Shown: positions 1-5,017 of the stretch, in pieces
How the letters are laid out: every line of letters begins with the position of its first letter
Numbering within the stretch: position 1 is the stretch's first letter
NCBI GenBank assembly: GCA_002773975.1
Contig: PEZR01000131.1
Span: forward strand, 4,033-9,049
Origin: Bdellovibrio sp. CG10_big_fil_rev_8_21_14_0_10_47_8
GTDB lineage: Bacteria; Bdellovibrionota; Bdellovibrionia; Bdellovibrionales; Bdellovibrionaceae
DNA: 5,017 nucleotides
Direction of reading: 5' to 3'
The notes under the pieces: generated by a model
What the model saw: only the letters and a program-made list of their open reading frames with translations
Told to the model about the DNA's origin: nothing
Databases searched by the model: none
Made by a program: the position numbers and the translations under genes

Positions 1-1479
1 AAGCCGTGTTCGTTCGACGGCCTTTTGCCATCGCTGCATTCTTTGCGCCCTGGATTTACTCGACATATGGGACTCAAATTTCTGATCCACCATCCAGATG
101 CGACGAATGTCCTCCGTGGACGACCAGATCCCAACCCCCAAACCTGCCAGATAAGCCGCGCCAATTGAGGTGGTCTCAATCTGCTGCGGACGAATGACCA
201 AAGTCCCCATATAATCAGCCTGCATCTGCATCAACAGACTGTTGACCGAGGCTCCTCCATCCACTCGCAAACTTTTCAGTTTTTTTCCCAAGTCCTTCTG
301 CATGGCCAATAAAATTTCTGTGTTCTGCAGAGCCATGGCCTCAAGAGTTGCCCGGGCGATATGAGCCTTGCTTGAACCGCGAGTCAGTCCACAAATCAAT
401 CCTCGTGCAGCAGAATCCCAGTAAGGCGCACCCAGCCCCGTCAACGCCGGCACAAATTCGACCCCTTCACTCGAGGGTACCTGCTGGGCCAAAGTTTCCA
501 CTTCAGAACTCTTCGAGATGAGCTGCAGTCCGTCTCTTAACCACTGGACCGCCGCACCACAGATAAAAGCCCCACCCTCCAATGCATAGGTCATTTTCTG
601 CCCAGGCAATTTCCAGGCGACCGTCGTCAAAAGCTGATGTTTCGAGATCACCATTTTATGTCCCGAGTTCATCAGCAAAAAACTGCCGGTGCCATAGGTG
701 CATTTGGCTTCGCCCACGGAAAAACAAGTCTGCCCAAAAAGAGCCGCCTGTTGGTCACCCGCGATGCCTGTGATTGGAATTCCGTCCGGCAAAACCCCCA
801 GTCCCTTGGTCTTTCCAAAAAGACCTGAGGAATTGGCAATCTCGGGAAGCAACGAAGCCGGGACCGAAAACATCTTCAAAAGATCAGCATCCCAATCTCC
901 GGATTGAATATTCATCAGCATTGTTCTTGAAGCATTGCTGACATCTGTTTTGTGACAAGCTCCGCCAGTCAAGCGCCACAACAAAAAGATATCCATGGTC
1001 CCCGCCAATAGATCGCCCTTTCGCGCTCGCGCCGCCACACCGGAAACATTTTTTAAGATCCAACGGATTTTGCTGGCCGAAAAATAGGGGTCAATCACCA
1101 AACCTGTTTTTTTGCGAATCAGATTTTGCTTTTTTTCCTTTTTTAATTTTTCACAAAAGTCCTGCGTCCGTCGACACTGCCAAACAATGGCATTATAGAC
1201 CGGCTTGCCAGAGGATTTGTCCCATACGACAACAGTTTCCCGCTGGTTAGTAATGCCAATAGCCGCAATCTCCGCAGCTGATATTTTTGCTTTCTGTAAG
1301 GCTTTCTCGATGGTGCTTAAGACCGATTTCCAAATGTCCTCGGGATTATGTTCGACCCAGCCTGGCTGAGGAAAAATCTGTGGAAACTCTTGATTCACTT
1401 TGGTGACAGGACTTCCGGCCTGGTTCAAAATTGAAACCGTAGAGCCGGTTGTTCCTTGATCGATGGCCATGATATACAT
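1..1479 (-). CDS. glpK: Glycerol kinase, lacking only the extreme C-terminus
   Basis: Cytoplasmic FGGY-family kinase that phosphorylates glycerol with ATP to sn-glycerol 3-phosphate, the entry to glycerol catabolism and phospholipid synthesis. I read 493 codons without a stop; the last in view (WQKAVERTRL) aligns near the end of the roughly 500-residue family, so only a few residues lie outside the window. Visible landmarks: N-terminal phosphate-binding MAIDQGTTGS (residues 4-13), glycerol-binding NQRE (78-81), W100 and Y132, FGGY signature 1 (YFSASKIRWILKN, 132-144), catalytic base D242 in GIAGDQQAALFGQ, ALEGG, and FGGY signature 2 (G360 to E380). The start at 1479 is chosen because GAGGGA lies 7 nt upstream; the internal Met4 would be too far from it. 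The E. coli fructose-1,6-bisphosphate site (G230, G234, R236) is replaced by L227, P231 and G233, and the EIIAGlc-binding loop is not conserved, so control probably differs. It diverges from the acyltransferase gene. Identification is very secure. Confidence 0.97.
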   Translation of the reverse strand, partial: MYIMAIDQGTTGSTVSILNQAGSPVTKVNQEFPQIFPQPGWVEHNPEDIWKSVLSTIEKALQKAKISAAEIAAIGITNQRETVVVWDKSSGKPVYNAIVWQCRRTQDFCEKLKKEKKQNLIRKKTGLVIDPYFSASKIRWILKNVSGVAARARKGDLLAGTMDIFLLWRLTGGACHKTDVSNASRTMLMNIQSGDWDADLLKMFSVPASLLPEIANSSGLFGKTKGLGVLPDGIPITGIAGDQQAALFGQTCFSVGEAKCTYGTGSFLLMNSGHKMVISKHQLLTTVAWKLPGQKMTYALEGGAFICGAAVQWLRDGLQLISKSSEVETLAQQVPSSEGVEFVPALTGLGAPYWDSAARGLICGLTRGSSKAHIARATLEAMALQNTEILLAMQKDLGKKLKSLRVDGGASVNSLLMQMQADYMGTLVIRPQQIETTSIGAAYLAGLGVGIWSSTEDIRRIWMVDQKFESHMSSKSRAQRMQRWQKAVERTRL

Positions 1480-1528
1480 AGTTGAATCCCTCACTGACCT
1501 TTGCATAGTTCAAATTGGATAAGTCAAC
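1480..1528. promoter_or_regulatory. Divergent promoter region between glpK and the acyltransferase gene
   Basis: This 49-bp gap must carry start signals for two divergent genes, unless the promoters lie inside the coding regions. On the plus strand TTGAAT (1482-1487) and CATAGT (1504-1509) match four of six positions each of the -35 and -10 consensus with a 16-bp spacer, which would leave a leader of about a dozen bases. On the minus strand TTGACT (complement of 1522-1527) is a good -35, but no well-spaced -10 follows. A weak GGA (1517-1519) sits 9 nt before the plus-strand ATG. The role of the gap is secure; the exact hexamers are tentative. Confidence 0.35.
1487..1492 (-). promoter_or_regulatory. 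Ribosome binding site of glpK
   Basis: Read on the minus strand this is GAGGGA, 7 nt before the ATG at 1479. It decides the start in favour of MYIMAIDQ rather than the ATG three codons further in, which would have a 16-nt spacing. Confidence 0.7.
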
Positions 1529-2296
1529 ATGATCAATTTTTTTAAAAAGTCGCAAGAAAAGATTTCTGATCTCAAGAATCTCGACACAGAGACTCTGATC
1601 TATCAGATTTTTCCTCATTTCTTGATGGAACTATTAAAGAAATATTTCCGTCTTGAAGTCGAAGGTTTGGAAAACATCCCTCGCCGAGGGGCCGCGATCA
1701 TTGCACCGAACCATTCCGGATTTTCTGGATACGACGCCATCATCTTAGCCCACACTGTTTACAAAGAGGTTCGCAGGATTCCACGAGTTCTTACCCATCA
1801 GTTTTGGTTTTTATCAAAGACCACGTCGGTGCCGGCACAGAAGCTGGGCTTTACAGAGGCGACGTTTGAAAATGGCATTTCATTGCTGGAGAAAAATAAT
1901 TTAATTATTCTTTTCCCGGAGGGTGAAAAAGGAAATTTTAAACCATCGAGTGAGATGTACCATCTGCAAGAATTCAAGCGGGGCTTCATTCGCATGGCGA
2001 TCCAGACTCAGTCACCCATCGTTCCGACGCTGGTGATTGGCGCTGAAGAATCCAGTATCAATTTGTCGCAACTGAAATTGACCAAATACTTGCGAGGAAC
2101 CATCATCCCAATCCCGTTGAATCTGATCCCTCTTCCAGCTAAGTGGAAAATCAAATTCCTGCCCCCGATTTATCTGCCCTACAAGCCCCATCAAATCGAA
2201 GACACTGAACTGATGCACGAAATCGCCGAAGAAATCCAAGAGCAAATGCAAGAGGTCCTCTCGGAAGAAATCCAACGCCGCAAAAAAATCTTCTAA
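1529..2296 (+). CDS. Lysophospholipid acyltransferase, PlsC superfamily
   Basis: 255 residues, probably a peripheral membrane enzyme transferring an acyl group to lysophosphatidic acid or a related lyso- or glycerolipid. Motif I is the NHSGFSGYD block (residues 61-69) with H62 as expected catalytic base; the acidic partner D69 lies seven residues on, not five as in the usual NHx4D of PlsC. Motif III is FPEGEKG (129-135), and PIVPTLVIGAEES (163-175) is the typical motif IV region. A hydrophobic stretch around 23-36 (LIYQIFPHFLMELL) may touch the membrane, but there is no clear transmembrane helix or signal peptide. The C-terminal 40 residues form a charged, probably helical or coiled tail. The length is normal. 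The ATG at 1529 is the first in the frame near the family start, with a weak GGA 9 nt upstream. It diverges from glpK, whose product supplies glycerol 3-phosphate, hinting at phospholipid assembly. The exact acceptor cannot be told; the wider spacing resembles MGAT-like members rather than classical PlsC. Confidence 0.85.
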   Translation: MINFFKKSQEKISDLKNLDTETLIYQIFPHFLMELLKKYFRLEVEGLENIPRRGAAIIAPNHSGFSGYDAIILAHTVYKEVRRIPRVLTHQFWFLSKTTSVPAQKLGFTEATFENGISLLEKNNLIILFPEGEKGNFKPSSEMYHLQEFKRGFIRMAIQTQSPIVPTLVIGAEESSINLSQLKLTKYLRGTIIPIPLNLIPLPAKWKIKFLPPIYLPYKPHQIEDTELMHEIAEEIQEQMQEVLSEEIQRRKKIF

Positions 2297-2307
2297 GCAA
2301 AGCTTCG

Positions 2308-2412
2308 GTTAATAAGTGCCTTCCCTTTTTTGGTAGCAAGACTGCGTTAAGTTGTTGAAGCGTGGGGAAATGACGCGATATTGCTACCAAAAAAGGGAAG
2401 GCACTTATTAAC
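2308..2412. repeat. Long perfect inverted repeat between convergent genes
   Basis: Two 32-bp arms, 2308-2339 and 2381-2412, are exact reverse complements around a 41-bp centre. The left arm begins GTTAATAAGTGCC, holds a six-T run and ends GGTAGCAA. Inside the centre, GCGTT (2344-2348) can pair with GACGC (2372-2376), so the transcript would fold as one very long hairpin. The element begins 11 bp after the acyltransferase stop and ends 33 bp before the pilin-like stop. It encodes no protein. I see no U-tract after either arm, so it is not a classical intrinsic terminator, though so stable a stem could act as a bidirectional transcript end or RNase III substrate. Alternatively it is a small non-autonomous mobile palindrome (REP or MITE-like); no target duplication is evident at its borders. 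The structure is certain, the role is inference. Confidence 0.9.
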
Positions 2413-2445
2413 GTGATCTTGGGGTGGGGATGCGGTTGGTGCTGT

Positions 2446-2646
2446 TTAGTTTTGGGTGTCGTTGCCGATGGTTTCTTGGATTTGACGCCATTTTCGGATC
2501 AGGGCACCTGAGTTTTCCGGATCGTCGGTATCTCGTTTCACCAACAGGGAGACAATGATCATCGCCATGGTGATCGCTATCGTCAGCAGCAAAACATACT
2601 CGACGACAATCTGACCTTTGGAATTTTTTAATCTCGAGAGATTCAT
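2446..2646 (-). CDS. Small type IVb (Flp-type) pilin-like protein
   Basis: 66 residues. A short basic leader ends in K10-G11, followed by QIVVEYVLLL, with Glu and Tyr at +5 and +6 of the mature chain (E16, Y17). This is the processing and assembly pattern of class III signal peptides of Flp/Tad pilins, cut by a prepilin peptidase after the Gly. Residues 13-38 are a continuous hydrophobic helix; the remainder is short and charged (KRDTDDPENSGALIRKWRQIQETIGNDTQN minus the last two is mostly polar) with a W/IG-containing amphipathic end. The mature size would be 55 residues, in the Flp range. It could be a pilin, a minor pseudopilin or a TadE-like membrane protein. No tad assembly gene is in the window, so it looks orphan. 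It follows the 142-residue gene by 15 nt and is probably cotranscribed. Its purine-rich GAGAGGG abuts the ATG directly, so translational coupling is likely. Confidence 0.7.
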   Translation of the reverse strand: MNLSRLKNSKGQIVVEYVLLLTIAITMAMIIVSLLVKRDTDDPENSGALIRKWRQIQETIGNDTQN

Positions 2647-2661
2647 CCCTCTCAGTTTAGC

Positions 2662-3090
2662 TCAAATTGAAACTTGAGCAAAAGAATTCGGCGCGGTGGA
2701 CTGTTCCCAACTGCGCACAACACCCATCACCTGATCTAGAACCAAGGGAAGCTTCTCGTCTTCAAAGGGACCTGAAATCCCAATCACAGCGTCATCCACC
2801 AACCCATCCAACATCATAAAGGCTTCGTCCTCAGCACCGTCAAAGGACAGCTGAAAACTCTCTGTGGTCGGATACAACATCACCAAGACTGTCCGATCCA
2901 GAGTGCGATGCATCTCTTTGGCCCGCGCCATTTCTTGGGCGTATTTTTGTTGAAGGCTAAAATAGATTTTCAAAGCCAAGGACTCATGAAACTGAGCAAA
3001 ATAGATGCGAATGGGGCCATCAAAGATCGCTGAATTAAAAGCCGGGTTAAAAAACTTGGACTGCATCAATGCTGAATAAGTGCCCTTCAT
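2662..3090 (-). CDS. Conserved-looking hypothetical protein, 142 residues
   Basis: I do not recognise a family. The protein has no signal peptide or membrane segment and looks like a soluble alpha/beta fold: a strand-like GPIRIYFAQF (residues 25-34), a long helix to about residue 62 with many Ala, Lys, Glu and Gln, paired strands RTVLVMLYP and SFQLSF (66-83), an acidic segment GAEDEAFMMLDGLVDD (85-100), a strand AVIGIS (101-106), and a C-terminal helix ending near W128. The last dozen residues look disordered. The ATG at 3090 is supported by GAGG (complement of 3098-3101) 7 nt upstream, and codon use resembles its neighbours, so the gene is likely real. It precedes the pilin-like gene by 15 nt in the same direction, which suggests a shared transcript and possibly a role linked to that protein. 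This link is inference from position only. Confidence 0.75.
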   Translation of the reverse strand: MKGTYSALMQSKFFNPAFNSAIFDGPIRIYFAQFHESLALKIYFSLQQKYAQEMARAKEMHRTLDRTVLVMLYPTTESFQLSFDGAEDEAFMMLDGLVDDAVIGISGPFEDEKLPLVLDQVMGVVRSWEQSTAPNSFAQVSI

Positions 3091-3220
3091 GGCTCAACCT
3101 CATTTTGTTGCGTTCGCGTTACGATTTAAGCCTAGAAAATTCAGGGCCTACAATGCAAATCATTTTGTAAGAACATGACAGAAATATGACTTTGTGACGC
3201 GGAGGTTAATCTCCATTAAA
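3091..3220. promoter_or_regulatory. Intergenic region upstream of the hypothetical/pilin-like pair
   Basis: This 130-bp stretch between the hutI stop and the start of the 142-residue gene probably carries the promoter of the minus-strand pair. Tentative minus-strand elements are TTGCAT (complement of 3154-3159) and an AT-rich TTAAAT about 25 bp downstream; neither fits the consensus and spacing well. An imperfect palindrome beginning TACAATG and ending CATTTTGTA (3149-3169) is AT-rich and could be an operator. A GGAG/CTCC hairpin lies at 3201-3214 just after hutI but lacks a T-tract, so no convincing terminator separates the two units. Confidence 0.3.
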
Positions 3221-4450
3221 TCAAATATTTCGACCTTTGAAGACAATTTTATCCACAGATGAATCACCTGCCGAGTAAAATAGTTGATTCCAATCCTTGG
3301 CGGTGCCGAAGAAATTAGCATCTTTTCCGAGCTCTAAACTGCCAACTTGGGCCTCTAGCTTCAAAGCCGAGGCCGCACCCACCGTGTATGCCGCAATCAC
3401 CTCGGGCAAACTCATCTTCATTTCCAACCGAGCCAGCAAACCCACCAGACTGAGGTCCTGCGAGGGACAAGTCCCTGGATTAAAGTCCGTCGCCAAAGCC
3501 ACCCTCGCACCCGCATCGATCAGTTTTCTCGCCGGAGGATAAGCGCATTTCATATAAAGATCGGCCATCGGCAACAGCACGGCCGTCATGTCGGACTTTG
3601 CCACTTGATCAATTTCAATATCAGAAATCTGAATCACATGATCCGCAGACACCGCCGCCACCTGGGTCGCCAATGCCGTTCCCCCTGAAAGAGTCAGCTG
3701 ATCGGCATGAATCACGATCTGAAATCCCAACTCTTTGGCTTTTTGCAAGTAGGCCCGACTGAAGCTCGTTTCGAAGAAACCCTTTTCAATCCAGATATCC
3801 AAACGATCCGTCCACTTTTTTACCTCAGGCAAATAGGACTCGATCGACGCCAAATATTCTCTGGCCGATGAAAACTCAGTGGGAATTGAATGCGCACCTA
3901 AAAATGTAGGCACGACCTGAATTGGCTTTTGATCCAAAGAGCGAATCACTTTTAAAGACTTGATCTCGCCGGTTTTGTTGAGAGCATAACCAGACTTCAC
4001 CTCAACCGTGGTCACACCCTGTGCAGAAAAACGTTCAATTCGTTGTTCCAGATCTTTGCGCAGCCTCACCTCAGATGCCTTACGAGTGGCCTGCACGGTT
4101 GAGAGCACTCCACCGCCGGCTTTGGAAATTTCTTGATAGGTCGCCCCCTGCTGCCGCAACTCAAACTCATGAGCTCTTGAACCCGCAAAAAGTGAATGGG
4201 TATGGCACTCGACAAAACCTGGCAAAACCGTCATGCCGTTCATGTCGATTTCTTTCGCAGACTTAAATTCTTTGGTTTTAAAAGTTTTTAATTTTTTCTC
4301 GGGTCCTAGCCAAACAATCACACCCCGATGCACAACCATCGCGGCCTTGGGCAGGATGCCGAGATCAGCTTCTCGAGTTTTGCGGCCTTTTTTCTCGGCC
4401 GCCCCTTGCAAAGTGAGGAGCTCGCCAATATTGCGATAAATAGTGGCCAT
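3221..4450 (-). CDS. hutI: Imidazolonepropionase
   Basis: Cytoplasmic amidohydrolase that opens 4-imidazolone-5-propanoate to N-formimidoyl-L-glutamate, the third step of histidine degradation. The 409-residue length fits the family. After an N-terminal composite domain come the metal ligands of the CHTH motif (H83, H85) in LPGFVECHTHSLFAGSR, then R92, the conserved GGGVLSTVQATR (112-123), VEVKSGYAL with Y155, VPTFLGAHS with H187, metal ligand H248 in IHADQ, H271 in SADH, and metal ligand D322 in LATDFNPGT. All expected metal and substrate residues are visible; position 251 is Gln where the Bacillus enzyme has Glu. I start at 4450 (MATIYRN), 4 nt after the gpmA stop; the upstream ATG at 4504 would overlap gpmA by 50 bp and add 18 unfamily-like residues. 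There is no strong ribosome site right before the ATG, so translation is probably coupled to gpmA. No hutH, hutU or hutG is in view. Confidence 0.96.
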   Translation of the reverse strand: MATIYRNIGELLTLQGAAEKKGRKTREADLGILPKAAMVVHRGVIVWLGPEKKLKTFKTKEFKSAKEIDMNGMTVLPGFVECHTHSLFAGSRAHEFELRQQGATYQEISKAGGGVLSTVQATRKASEVRLRKDLEQRIERFSAQGVTTVEVKSGYALNKTGEIKSLKVIRSLDQKPIQVVPTFLGAHSIPTEFSSAREYLASIESYLPEVKKWTDRLDIWIEKGFFETSFSRAYLQKAKELGFQIVIHADQLTLSGGTALATQVAAVSADHVIQISDIEIDQVAKSDMTAVLLPMADLYMKCAYPPARKLIDAGARVALATDFNPGTCPSQDLSLVGLLARLEMKMSLPEVIAAYTVGAASALKLEAQVGSLELGKDANFFGTAKDWNQLFYSAGDSSVDKIVFKGRNI

Positions 4451-4454
4451 GAAA

Positions 4455-5017
4455 TTATTTTTTCTTTCCTTGGTTGGCGACCTTTTCTGTCGCAGCTCGA
4501 ACAACCTCGGGATCTCCCAAATATCTTTTGTCCATGACCTGAAGAGAAGAATCCAACTCGTACATCAAAGGGATTCCCGTCGGCACGTTCACTTCCATAA
4601 TCTGAGCAGGGGTCAATTTTTCCAGATGTTGAATCAAAGCCCGCAAGCTGTTGCCATGAGCGGAAATCAAAACTCGCTGTCCCATCTGAATAATGGGCGC
4701 TAGCTCCTCGTTCCACAGTGGAAGGAATCGGGCAACCGTGTCCTTCAAAGACTCAGCGCTGGGCAACATCTGAGCATTGACGCTCCCATACCGCAGATCA
4801 AAAGTGGGATGCCTGGGATCTTTGCGATCCATTGCCGGAGGGGGAGTGTCATAACTGCGGCGCCAAATTTTGACCTGCTCTTCACCATGACGAGCTGCGG
4901 TTTCAGATTTGTCCAATCCCGTGAGCGCACCATAGTGCCGTTCGTTCAAACGCCAATCTTTTTTGACCGGCAGCCACATGCGATCCATTTCGTCCAAAGC
5001 CATCCACAGAGTACGAA
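4455..5017 (-). CDS. gpmA: 2,3-bisphosphoglycerate-dependent phosphoglycerate mutase, N-terminus outside window
   Basis: Glycolytic and gluconeogenic enzyme interconverting 3- and 2-phosphoglycerate through a phosphohistidine. In view are 186 residues, from RTLWMALDEMD to VANQGKKK, lining up without gaps with E. coli GpmA from about residue 65 to its end at 250. The acid/base glutamate is in LNERHYGAL (E. coli E89), substrate-binding arginines are in the WRR segment, and the second catalytic histidine is in SAHGNSLRALI (E. coli H184). The conserved lid tail ending VANQGK is present. The RHG motif with the phosphorylated histidine lies in the missing 64 or so N-terminal residues, so activity cannot be confirmed here. 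The ATG at 5003 is an internal methionine, not the start: the frame stays open to the edge with family sequence. It is the upstream partner of hutI, with 4 nt between. Confidence 0.96.
   Translation of the reverse strand, partial: RTLWMALDEMDRMWLPVKKDWRLNERHYGALTGLDKSETAARHGEEQVKIWRRSYDTPPPAMDRKDPRHPTFDLRYGSVNAQMLPSAESLKDTVARFLPLWNEELAPIIQMGQRVLISAHGNSLRALIQHLEKLTPAQIMEVNVPTGIPLMYELDSSLQVMDKRYLGDPEVVRAATEKVANQGKKK

Noticed and set aside
582..907. Several plus-strand reading frames of 60-70 codons opposite glpK
   Set aside because: The minus-strand glycerol kinase reads continuously with family motifs across this stretch, so these are shadows.
2151..2390. Minus-strand 79-codon reading frame running through the inverted repeat
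   Set aside because: It lies opposite the acyltransferase gene and the palindrome, has no ribosome site or recognisable protein, and is best seen as an antisense shadow.
3201..3214. GGAG/CTCC hairpin after hutI as an intrinsic terminator
   Set aside because: The stem is only four to five pairs and no T-run follows it in the direction of hutI transcription.
4451..4504. Longer HutI starting at the ATG at 4504 (18 extra residues)
   Set aside because: It would overlap the gpmA coding end by 50 bp, the extra residues do not look like HutI, and MATIYRN at 4450 gives the normal length with a 4-nt gap.
4458..5003. GpmA beginning at the methionine at 5003
   Set aside because: The frame is open to the window edge with matching family sequence (RTLW), and the protein would lack the RHG half of the active site; this is an internal methionine of a gene cut by the window.

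Overview
The window holds housekeeping and accessory genes of a Gram-negative bacterium with moderate GC content. The set comprises a GlpK-type glycerol kinase, a PlsC-superfamily acyltransferase, a tiny Flp-type pilin-like protein, a proteobacterial-style GpmA and a HutI. This would fit Bdellovibrio or a relative, but that placement is an inference from gene types and protein style only. No rRNA, tRNA, CRISPR array, transposase or phage gene is visible.

Layout: glpK (1-1479, minus strand, C-terminal end just outside the window) diverges across a 49-bp gap from an acyltransferase gene (1529-2296, plus). That gene converges on a two-gene minus-strand unit: a 142-residue protein of unknown function (2662-3090) followed 15 nt later by a 66-residue type IVb pilin-like protein (2446-2646). 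Between the converging genes lies a striking 105-bp element (2308-2412) made of two perfect 32-bp inverted arms around a 41-bp centre. After a 130-bp intergenic stretch comes gpmA-hutI on the minus strand: hutI (3221-4450) starts 4 nt after the gpmA stop, and gpmA (4455-5017) lacks about its first 64 codons because the window ends.

Functional links: GlpK makes glycerol 3-phosphate, the backbone that acyltransferases of the PlsB/PlsC type acylate to make phospholipid, so the divergent pair may join glycerol supply to lipid assembly. GpmA is central glycolysis, whereas HutI is the third step of histidine degradation; their close coupling without other hut genes in view is unusual. All readable genes look intact. 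The parts least explained by known families are the long inverted repeat, the 142-residue protein and its pilin-like partner.
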